Below, piece by piece: positions 32,601 to 43,600 of a DNA stretch of 64,000 nt. The DNA lies in the NCBI RefSeq assembly GCF_018320785.1, contig NC_054865.1, positions 14,729,579 through 14,793,578 of the forward strand, in the 5' to 3' direction. The stretch is from Cheilinus undulatus. Taxonomy: Eukaryota > Chordata > Actinopteri > Labriformes > Labridae. Below the pieces are notes generated by a model. That model saw only the letters and a program-made list of their open reading frames with translations. It did not search any database and was not told where the DNA came from. A program made the translations under genes and the position numbers. The number at the start of each line of letters is the position of its first letter. The stretch's first letter is position 1.

Positions 32601-33169
32601 AGTTGCAAATGTCAAAGGGTGCAACCAGTATGTCAGGTGGTGAAACTGCAAAAGGTGCCACTATATGAAATAAACAATATTATTTAAAGCTCTAAAACTG
32701 TTCATTTTACTTGTAAATAGGTAAATGAGGTATGCCAAATTTTTAAACATTTGATTAATTACAGTTTTGCTTAGGTGAGCAGAAATATTTTCTATTAGGT
32801 GGTATAACTTGCTAAATCTTACTTTACCATAAAATTCATCATTTTATTTTAAAAGATATTGGTGTCCACCTTCTAACTAGATAAGTAACCACATGTGTCA
32901 AAGTCTTTGCCTGTTTGATTTAGTTGCAAATGTAAAGTGGTGCAATCACAGTTTTTAAAGCCTTATATTCCATTGACCCTTGTATATTTCCTGTCTGTCT
33001 TTGGCTTTTTCTCTTTTTTTTCATATCTCTCTGCCTAAATCTTCCTTTTTCCCCTCTTTCCCTGCCCATCCAAGCAGGGGAAAGAATTCCATTTTCAAAA
33101 CGTCAACAATTCATGTCTTCAGTCTGTAGACAAGACCAGTGTTGTTAGAAGAAAAGGTGATGTAACAGT

Positions 33170-33365
33170 GGAAAACATACTCCTAGCCTAACTTTTTTGG
33201 AACATGTTGCAGGCATCAAATTAAGAATGTGAGTATATCTTTAAAAATCTAAATCCAGTTTAACAGTTCTAACACTAAATTTCTTGTCTTGCTCTGAATT
33301 TTAGGTTGAAAGTATTCTATTTTGATTCACATTCTACATTATGTCCCAACTTTTTATAAATAAGT
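33170..33365 (+). mobile_element. 3' end of a common fish DNA transposon
   Basis: The string of blocks TAACTTTTTTGGAACATGTT, GCAGGCATCAAATTAAGAA and ATTATGTCCCAACTTTTTAT follows the order seen in a widespread fish DNA element whose terminus reads TCCCAACTTTTT. The opposite-end type (AAAAAGTTGGGACCATGTG) occurs at 57685-57703. Only one end is present here. The superfamily was recalled from family resemblance and not demonstrated. Confidence 0.5.
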
Positions 33366-33479
33366 GTGTGTTTCTTTGAAACATTTCAGATGGAATAACA
33401 TTCCTGCATGCCTTTTAAAATTAAAATTTTAACCTCACTAACACAACAAATCAACTTTTTAAACATAATGATTACTGAC

Positions 33480-34960
33480 ATTCAAAGTTTAGGGGCTTTG
33501 GGGGGTGTCCAACCCATGTGACTGAAGGTGAGGTTATAGTCAAAGGCCTTACAGGTGAAAGCAATTACATCACTATTTTTAACAAGAATGTAATGTTGTA
33601 CAGAATTAAACTGAATAGCTCTTTTATACTGAAAAGCTGTTTTTGATTTTTAAATTTTTTTAAATGTGCTGCTTATCCTGTCAGTTTACATCACTGACAT
33701 CAATCTCAGACAGGTTTGGTCATTAGTTTGCCAGGTGAGCCAAATTAAATGGAAAATACTTAAGGAGGATGTTCAATATTATTAAGAAAGTCAGGTTTCA
33801 TGCACTATGGAGAAAAAGAAAAATCCTTCTGCAGAAAAAAAGCCTGACAGAGTGCAGTATCTTGTAAAGGTATAAAAACACTGGATATTTCAGGAAACAT
33901 CAAGAGAGATCATCGTACTGTGAAAAGATCTGTCTGTGATTCAGGGCGCAGACTGGTTCGTTAAGCAGAGCAGCTGTGAAAATCCACTGATGAGTAGCAA
34001 ATGGGAATTTGAAGCTGCTGGTAAGAGAGAGTCCTTAGAACCTCTCAATGCAGGATCCTCCAGAGGCTTACTGATGTGCATAAAACTGCTCCTTAACCAA
34101 TGTCCACAAGGAGAAACAATTGCAGCAAGGCTGCAATGTCAGCAAGGAGGTGGCGGAATGGTGTTTTGGGCTGGAATCAAAGGAAGTGAGTTGTTCGGCC
34201 CCTTTTAGGTTCCTGAAGGTATCAAAATGACTCAGCAAAGTATGTGAAGTTCCTAACAGTCCATTTCCTGCCATGGTATAAAAAGAACCGTGCCTTCTGG
34301 AGTAAAATCATTTTCATGCAAGACAATGCACCATCCCATGTTGCAAAAAATTCCATTGAGGCCTTGGCTGCTATCAGCATAAAGGGAGAAAAATCCCGGT
34401 GTGGCTACCATCATCCCCTGACCTCAACCCTATTGAGTACCTGCGGACCATCCACAAAAGGAAGCTCTATGAGGACAGCAGTTTACCACAAAACAGCAGC
34501 TCTGAGAGGTAATTCTGGCATCTTCAAAAGAAATACAGGCAGAAACCATACATGGACTAACAAGTTCAATGGCTGGAGAGTTGTTAAGGGGATATCAAAG
34601 AAGGGCTCCTATCTTAATATGGAACTTGATCTGTAAAGATATTTTTGATTGAAATAGCTTTGATTTGAGAAAAAAATTACAACAGATTTATGTTTTCAAT
34701 CCTTTAGAAACTGAGTGTTTTCAAACTTTGTTTGCATAATAATTTGTAACATTGATTTCAAACATGTGCAGGTAATAAAACATCAGTAAAGCTTTTTCAG
34801 TTTTAACCTTGAAGTGGATTAATGAGGAGGAAAAGTGTTTCAGCTTATCTTTCTTCTCTTCTACTGGGTAATGACAGCAGGTCAGACTTTAACAATATCT
34901 GAAGGTTTTGAGTAGACCTAGCAGACACTTAACATTTATTGGAGTGCACACACTTTTACA
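33480..34960 (+). mobile_element. Degenerate Tc1-like transposon with DDE remnants
   Basis: Two plus-strand frames carry the transposase remains: about 33990-34208 ends GGGGMVFWAGIKGSELFGPF, and 34244-34636 continues FLPWYKKNRAFWSKIIFMQD then NAPSHVAKNS, covering the second catalytic Asp (QDNAPSH). A frameshift separates the two and another occurs before the expected SPDLNPIE region (nucleotides near 34415-34435 still read CCCCTGACCTCAACCCTATT). Inactive. Outer limits are approximate because no clean inverted ends were found. Confidence 0.7.
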
Positions 34961-35345
34961 TAACAACCCCACTCCCGAACAAACAAACAAGAGGCAGAGT
35001 AAAAACATAAAAAGACATGTTTATTTGTAAGGTCACTTTTTATAAAATCTTTAACTGCTCCAAGCGAAGAGCAAAATAATTCATCCAAACAGGAGTTTTA
35101 GCAAAGCCAAAATACTGTAAAAAAAATGGACATGGCTGTCAAACCTCTCGTATGTTTTGTCCCTTTTGTCCATTCTGGACCCATTTGTCCATTCTCTTTC
35201 TGGAACCAGTACTGGCCGTACTGGGAAAACTGGTTGGGTATGCGTTACTATATTTCTGTCCTGGTTGAAATGTCACCATGTTTGCTGCCTTGCTCAAACT
35301 GTAAGTGTTACAGCCTCTTAAAAAATGATTAATTTAGACCAGAGA

Positions 35346-35364
35346 AAAAAAAAAAAAAAAAAAA
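35346..35364. repeat. Poly(A) tract
   Basis: About 19 A in a row, with A-rich low-complexity DNA following to about 35600. No retroposed body recognised upstream. Confidence 0.6.
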
Positions 35365-35763
35365 GGCTGGTACTGAATGAGACCATAACACATAAAAGGA
35401 CACAGACAAAGGGGGTTGAGTTTCAAAAACAACAATCCAAAATCCAAGCCAAAAAGAACAAAAGAGAGGTGATGGACTGGCTAACCAGACAATGGGCCAT
35501 TGGACCAGCCACCACCCCTAACTAAAACTACCTAACTCAAAAGAACTAACTATTCAATCAAGAAAAGAAAACAACGAGAAAATAGGACTACCAACGACTA
35601 CAGCCAAACTAAAATAACAAAACCCAACAATCTAAACATGTATGGGGGAAAAGAAAGTACAGGTAAACCAAAATGCTAGGATAAACCGAATTATCTAATA
35701 CTCAACGAAAAGAGAAGGTCAATGAAACCAAACCTTCTAACGCGCTTGTCCATGAGTGTCACG

Positions 35764-35936
35764 GTGCCTGGCTCAGCTCAGCTCTGCTCTGCCATGTTCC
35801 TCTCCCCTGCCACTCTAATACTCCCCCTCCTCCACCCTGAGTGCTAACAGCACACAGGTGTGCTGAAGCCACACAGGTAGGGGGAGGAGGGAGATCAGAG
35901 AGAGCAGGGAGAGAGGAAACATGCAGAGCCAGGCAC
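35764..35936. repeat. 173-bp foldback (near-palindrome)
   Basis: GTGCCTGGCTC at 35764-35774 is the exact complement of GAGCCAGGCAC at 35926-35936. Inward, GCCATGTTCCTCTCCC pairs with GAGAGAGGAAACATGC, and CCCCCTCCTCC pairs with GGGGGAGGAGG. The apex is a perfect 8-bp hairpin, CAGCACAC-AG-GTGTGCTG, at 35848-35865. No ORF. It may be a small foldback transposon or the hairpin end of a larger element. Confidence 0.65.
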
Positions 35937-35999
35937 ACGTAACAGTAAGAAAGGCCAAAAGCATACCACACCCTAAATGAGCATCTTACATTACAAAAT

Positions 36000-37319
36000 G
36001 AAGGTCGTCCTGTGTTTCAAACATAAAACAATGTGGGGAAATGTTTTCTGAGATATCAAATCAAACCAAAAGCAGGGTCAATATTTTTCTGGTAATGTCA
36101 AATCAGAAAAGGATTTTTTTTTTATTAAGTTTTTTTAAACAGGGTCAACATGATCTCTGTTTGAAGCCAGAAGTGACCAAGATATGTACTGCTGCATACA
36201 GGGTCATGAGAAACATGAGCTGAAGCCATTTAAAGTGTATAAAAATTGTTATTTTATGATATGTGTGCGATAATGAGTTAACCATCTTGCTGATTTCAAA
36301 AAGCAAAGCAGAATACATGTTCATAAAACATGTCTGGTATTTCTCCAACTGTGCCCTTTTCATTATATTTGCTATTGTAGATGACTTTTAAAGCAATACA
36401 ATTAACATTTATCCAATTTTATTAACCCTTAGTGGTCCACTGGCTATTTTTGCCATTTTGTTAATAATTTTCTTTTTAATATATAAACCACTCAGAAAAT
36501 GCATAACATGCTCATGTTTGACATCTTTTTTTTTGGCACTACTTCAGCTTTAAGAAATAAAAACTATGTTTCAGTGTGATTTACTGTAATAGATATAGGT
36601 CCTCAGAAAACACATAAACCTCTCAAAAATGGATTTTTATTGTTATTTAAATTGATATATTGTCCTTTTTTAAAAGAAATGCTGAAATCATTATAAACAT
36701 ACCAGTGCCAGTCCTGCACAGTAAGGTTCACTGTCCTCTATGTGTAAAATTATTTTTATATCAAATTCAAATGATCAGATTTCTTGTTTTACTTGGTCTA
36801 TTAACATCAAACAAAAAACAGGAGAGTTTGAATATGACGCTTTCCACAAAAAAAGAGATCACAATGCAAAATGTGAGTTTGTTTTTATGCTATCATGTGA
36901 CAAAAATAGCTGATGATGAAACCCCACCAGCGTGACCGTGGACCCCTAAGGGTTAATTAGTCCACTTACAAGCTAAGGAAAACAGTGCTTTATGCCATTT
37001 ATGGACTGGAGGTAAGGGCTTGGGTTATTTGTTTTGCACATTGGTGGAATATTAAAATGAACAGTGCTTGTAGCTCTCTTAGTGTACTAATCTGAAGCCA
37101 GAACATCCATGCAACAGACACTGACAAATAAAGCTAAGAGTGAGTTCCTTCTAAATTGAAATTTTATGGTGAGGTTATTCTGGAGCCAAGCCATGGGCAT
37201 GTCTCTCCTCACCTCTTCTTCTCTGATTATCCAGTTGAGGATGCTGCATTTGTCATCAGAGCTGTTGATCATGGGGTTAACTTATTAAAATATAACTAGG
37301 CTGCAGGAAGTCAGCTCTA
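36000..37319. other. Intergenic stretch downstream of anpep copy B
   Basis: AT-rich sequence between the foldback and the copy B poly(A) signal. A minus-strand open stretch at 37272-37087 (SSDDKCSILNWIIREEEVRR...) shows no family motif I recognise. I treat it as a chance ORF in the downstream flank of copy B. Confidence 0.4.
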
Positions 37320-37325
37320 TTTATT
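37320..37325 (-). terminator. anpep copy B polyadenylation signal
   Basis: Minus-strand AATAAA lies 276 bp beyond the copy B stop codon and is the first canonical hexamer found in that direction. Confidence 0.55.
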
Positions 37326-37600
37326 CTTTCTTCACTCCCAGATGGCTGTTGCTCTGTACATCTTAATTTACAGTCCAAGGCTTTGCACTACACAACTGAA
37401 ATAATGTATATTTAGTGGTCCATTGGCTCTACTGTTCATCATTTATCTGTTTGCTTCAAAGATGATGTGGCACATGTTTTTACGTCACCACCTGTCACAG
37501 GCTACTCATTTCTAGTAGATGATTATAGTGATTACATTCATTATGTATCCCTTGCAGTGCAGAAAAAAGAGAGCTTGTCATTTGAACTGCTCTGGTGTCC

Positions 37601-40600
37601 TTATATGGACTCCTCAGTGAACCATTTCAGCACATCAGCTTTGTTCTCCGTCACCCACTTGATGTTTGCCGTGGTCTTCTCTATTGCCTGCTTCATGGCC
37701 AAGGTAGCAGAGCCAAAACCAACACCGATGTTGTCTTCTTTAAATTTCTTCAGCTGGACAGAGACACAAAAAGCAAAAAAGGAGGAACTGAATTTCTGTT
37801 TGTTTTCTTTCATTTCATCTGAGCATCTTTAGGGAATTACAGTGTGTATCTGTGTGATGGTGGCTGTGTGTGCTAAATACCTCCTGCAACTCAAACTCTG
37901 TGGAAAATCTCATTGTGATTCCACTGATGAGATGACTGAAGGAGAATGATCCTTTTCCAAACCTTGGGAAAAAAACAATGGTTAAAAACACCAAACACCT
38001 GTTGTTGTAAAAGAAAAGGTGTGTTGGAGGCAAATACAGTCTAGACTTATCAATTCATTCATGGTTACTCATCATAAATATTCCTCAAATTTCAAAAGAC
38101 TTGTACACGTTTAAACTGTAAAGTTGTTATTGTTGGGTTTAAAGAAATGCTTGATACTAAGCAAACTGGACAGGTAGGGAAACTTTTATTAAAGATGACA
38201 TATCATAGCTCTTTTCCATCTTTAAACACAGTCCTCTGCAGTCTTAGACCTTGCCCACACGGAGACAAAAACAATATATTCCCTTTAAATTGTATAAACG
38301 TTTTCTATAAACATGTGATGGTTTTCAGGAAATGTCCGTGGAACCACTTAAAATGACTGAAAATGCTGTAGCATATATGCCAAGCCTGTGAGTGGTGCTG
38401 TAACGCTGCCACGGAAAAGAGCATGCATATATAGCTTTTGCACCATATACAGAAACAAAAATTAGTGGATCTAAAAACATCTGGTGTATGCTGTGTATGC
38501 TTATGTTGCAGTAATGAGCTGTTATAGTCAACGAAGTTCATTTTTCCTCTAAATAATCTACAATCAGTACCCCATAATGACAAACTGAAACCAAAGTTTT
38601 GAAATTTGGGGGAGGGGGGACATTCTTGTTTGCAAATACTCTCAAGCTCAGTGTTGGATGGGGACAACTGGTGGACTGTCATTTTGAGGTCTCTTGAACA
38701 GATGTCTGATAGGCTTCAAGTCCAGCGGCAACCTTCCGTCCTGAAAAATGAAGCCAATGCGGAAGTGCAAAAAATTGCTATACCGCGAGTGTCCACTTGA
38801 GGCTGGCTGCAGGAACACAGGAAGTTCCGTCTGCACACATGTTAAACAGCCGGTTTTGACACACAAAATAAACTGGTTTACAACCTGGTTCAAAACACCA
38901 AATGTGTCTCATTAGCTAGTGTCTTATTGTGCTCCCACTGTATGGGGGGTGATTTTTTTTTGTGCCACGATCGTTTGGATTATATTTAGGATGAAAGCTG
39001 ATTGGCGCGTCTCATTTGATTGACAGTTCGGCAGGCAGAGGCTCCGTTCCTGTCAACTAGAATGCTAGCTAGCAGGCTGACAGGAAGTCGCGCTTAGTGG
39101 GCGGGCCATTAGGTTGATCCAAAGTTGGTTGAGACCGCGATTTCAATATGGAAGCCTCCACGGATTGGCTTCAAGAGCCATTTGAGTCCGCCTATTGTAA
39201 GCAGATGACTGACATTACACGGGGTTTGTCCAGTTCTTTCTACAGTCTATGGTTCAAGTCAGGGCTCTGGCTGGGCCACGTTCACAGAGTCATCTCTATG
39301 CCACTCCTGTGTTATCTTGGCTGTGTGCTTAGGGTCATTGCCACGTTGGAAGGTGAACCATCGGCCTAGTCAGAGGTCCTGAGTGCTATGGAAAAGGATT
39401 TCATTGAGAATAACTCTGTACTTTGCTCCATTTAGCTTTCCCTCAACCAGTCTCTCAGTCCCTGCTGCTGAAACACCCCCACAGCATGATGCTGCCACCC
39501 CCATGCTTCAGTACTGGGATGGTATAGGGCAGACCAAAAAATCGTCTTTCTCACAGTCTGAGAATCCATGTGCTTTTTTGCTATCTCCAAGTGGGGTTTT
39601 GTGTTCTGCACTGAGGAGAGGCTTCCATCTAGCCACTCTGCCAGAAAGCTCAGATCAGTGGAGGGCTGCAGTGATGGTTCTACTTCTGGACCTTTGTCCC
39701 ATCTCCCCAAAGGATCTCTGGAGTTCAGTCAGTGACCATTGGGTTATTGGTCACCTCTCACTTGGGCCCTTCTCCCCCAATTGCTCAGTTTGGCAGGGTG
39801 ACGAGTGCTGGTTGTGCCAAACCTCTTCCATTTTGGAATTATGGAGCCCACTGATCTCTTGGGAACCCTCAGTGCAACAGATTTTTTTGTAGCCTTCTTC
39901 TGATCTGCACCTTGCAACAATCCTGTCTCTGAGCTCTGTAGGCAGTTCTTTTGACCTCATGGCTTAGTTTTTGTTCTGATATGCATTGTCAGCAATGAGG
40001 CCTTCTATAGAGAGGTGTGTGCTTTTCCAAATCATGTGCAATCAGTCTAGTTTACCACAGGTGGACTCCAATCAATGTGTAGAGACATCTTAGCAATGAT
40101 CAAGAGAAATGGGAGGAACCTGAGCAAAATTTCAAGCGTTGTTGCAAAGAGTCTGTAGACTCTTCCTGATCTACGTTCAAAAATAAAGAGGCTTGACTCC
40201 CGACTTAAATAGAAACTTCCTTTACCGAATGAATACTCCACCTTAACTCGTTCACAACATAACAGCTTTCTCTTCCACTAAATCTCCCCGCTAACTTCCT
40301 GTTTCCTTCAAGGTGCATTCTGGGTAATGCAGTCCTTTGACTAACTTAAAGCGTATCTAACTTCTAACTTAACTCTATCAAGTACAGTTACAACAGGGTC
40401 TGAATACTGAAGTCAATGTAATATTTCAGGGTTTCTTTTGACAAATTTGCAAAAATTTCTAGAACTCCATTTTCACTTTGTAATAATTGGGTACTGGATA
40501 TAGATTAATGAGAATAAAAATGAATTCAAACAATTGTAGGATCAGGTTTGAACATAACAAGAAGGGAGGGGATCTAAATGCTCTCTGAATACACTGTAGA

Positions 40601-43600
40601 CACCTGTCCAAAATAAAGGCCAATTTTAGAGACTGAAACAAATATGAAGTTTTAGGATGAATTTAACTTTTCATTTAAAATTGATGAATTAGTTCTTTGA
40701 GTAATGAGCTCTTACTGCTCAAAAAGGTAGTCCCATCTGGCTCTGACAAAGTTCCAGGCCAGCGGCATCCCCACAACGTTTCCAGCGATGGATAAGATGA
40801 TCAAGGTGGCGTCCTGTTTACGGATCTTGGTCGGGTCTAGAGAGTAATCCAGATACCTGATCCAACAAAAATGATAGAAGAAGTTAGGGTTTGGGACATT
40901 GTCCCAAACATGTGACAGGGAAGAAGTTGCAGTTGAGATTAGTACATGTCTGTGTTAAGACAGCTGGTTATTCTAAAATACTCAAATCATAACAGAATAA
41001 AAAAATCAGACTAACTGTTGAATGGCTGCAAACAGAGAGTATACTAGATGAATACTGGCAGGAACAGGTACAGACAGGCAGTGACACCAGTCATATTATT
41101 AGGTCATAATTCTGCATTTCAAGAAAACAATGCTATAATGTACAGTTAATGAACCTTATGAAGTTCTGATTTGATTGAAAAGACTTCCCAGTTAAAGTCA
41201 GCACGTGACCAGCCAAGGTGAGCAGAGTGATTCCCAGGTTGTGGTTCTGTACTTCACAACTATAAGCACTGCCATAGACAGACAACTAAAACAGGCTGCT
41301 TACCTATATTCTAGTTCTTTTGGTACTTTTTTTTGGTAAGCCAGATGGACTGTTGTTAAAGGTACCAGAAAAGTTTATCAGGTTCTTCCTAATCCCCTTC
41401 TTAACAGCATCCTGTGGTTTACTGAAAATAAGGTTGTTGTCTTCTGCAATGTGAAAACAGTTGAACAAAGCTCCTTAGACTAGCTGATAAGGCTGCTACA
41501 CACATCTGGTTCATGCAGACACACACCTGTTCAAAAGCCAGGGTTCTCTTGAGCAGGCCATAGCTGATAGTAGCTTGTTGGATTCAGTTGCCAGAGAGGT
41601 TTCCTTGAACATTTTCCAGGCAAATTCCCATTCTTCCACTCCTCCATGAGCTATGGCATTGCAATAAACTATGCTCTTCAGGTTGGGATGGATGCTGGTC
41701 AACACAGAGCAGATTAGAGAAAACCAAACATGCAGAATCACTTCTCACATTCAAGGCACCAGCCTTGACATAAGAAGTGTTTTATAATGCTGTCTGTTGG
41801 TCTGTACTCACGGATTGTTCTGTGGATTTTCCATCCACTGTCTGAACCAGCCTTTAACCAGGTCTCTGCAACCCTCCACATTTGTACTGCAGGCCACATG
41901 AATGGCATTGATCTGATTATACCTGAAAAAAAAGAATTTTTGAGAAACCTGGGAAATAATCACTTTTTTGAAAATCCTCTAAAATGCATTAATGCAAGCA
42001 TAGTTAGAGAAGAACTTCAAAAAAAACAAAAGCTTTTCATCTTGCAGCCCTCTGTGCCACTAAAAATTCTATCTGAATGTGCAGAAAAATGCACTGATAT
42101 GAAACTGTGGAGTAGGTGTGATGTTTATCCTGTGTGCATGGAAAAAGCTCGGTAGAAGGATATGAACACTTGAACTTCCCCAATATCAGAGACACACTGC
42201 ACCAAAAACTTTAGACTTTCAACCAGGCTTTATGTCAGGTGTACTAAAAGGTCCTATGTGTTTTCTTGTTCATATAAAACTTATGTATACACCAGAGGAC
42301 TTGTGGTAAAGCTAACCATTCAAATAAATCTAACATTGTTTTAAAGTATTTTTTCCTCGTCAAGTCACTTTTAACATTAAAGAAGCATCTTCTGGAGATA
42401 AACATCTTACTGATCAGTGTGTCCTGCAGGAACTTTGGTCCAGTTTTCTGTAATTTTCTTGAAGTGCTCAAAAAGTGGCTGGATTTGTTTCTTCAGGTAC
42501 GCCTGAAATTCAAATACATACATCCATGTAGGCTTTATGTGCATGTATTTCAGACTTTAACATTCAGACATTTACAATCTTTGTATCTGAGAAGGCAGTT
42601 AATGATATTATTAACCTGTAAAGCTCCATAAACCTCAGTGCGGTCAAACATGAGGATGTAGTAGTTGAGGTTTCCCAGAGCTGACATCCAGGGGATGTAG
42701 TCTCTCTCCATGGACAGGTATTTGGTTGTTCTCAAGGCCAGTGTTGTAGTTATTATTTTTGCTCTACACAAACAGAATAAATTGTTCACCAAAATAAATG
42801 AACAATGCATGATAGCCTTCAAATATGTGTCATTTTTACCTTGCTAGGTTGAATGCATCATCTATGATCTGTGCTCTGTTGATGACTGATACAGCCTGAA
42901 AGAAATGATACAAACAGGTCCTTAATTCACACACACACATCCAAGTCAGAGCCAAAAAGCAGTTTGTAACTTGAGAAACTTTCTACTTTATTTGTCCACT
43001 TTAGCTCAAATCCCAGCTGAACAACATCAGCTTGAAAGCATGGTGCTACCCCCATAATGCTTTGTTGTGGGCAAGGCCATCCATATGTGGGAAAAAGGGG
43101 AGAGCTTTCTGGGGCTCGGCTGAATGGGGGGCCCATGGAGGTGAGGACAATCATGGTCTATTGTATAGTTAATCTGTGATGGCCACATTTTATTTTTAAC
43201 ATGAAAAATTACCATTCTTATCAAAGCAACAAATAACTCATTTTATTCATTTATGCAGTTGTACAATATGGCGTTGTTCAACATGTAAACTCCTTTTCTT
43301 TAACAGAATGACCTTTGTTGCAGTGTTTACAATGTTAATGGGCACACTGAACAAAACCTTTTGGAAACTAATATCAGACTTCATAGCTAGGCCATGATGT
43401 GCACAAACATCAGGATGCCAGAAAAAGAAGTAGAAGGAACTGAAACAACTCTACAGGAAAAATACACAAATAATTTCAAAAATAGACAAAAAAGCTGGAA
43501 ACTGGCAAAAAGTGATAAAAGATGGCAGGAAAGAAAGTGATGAAACGTGGTTCTACAGTGGCAAAAATGGGTAAAAAGCCACAAAAAGGGTTCAAAGAAG

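Noticed and set aside
34244-34636. A standalone protein-coding gene
   Set aside because: The translation is a frameshifted Tc1-type transposase remnant (FMQDNAPSHVAKNS).
37087-37272. 61-aa minus ORF (MINSSDDKCSIL...) downstream of anpep copy B
   Set aside because: No recognisable family, lies in the downstream flank, and no splice partners found.
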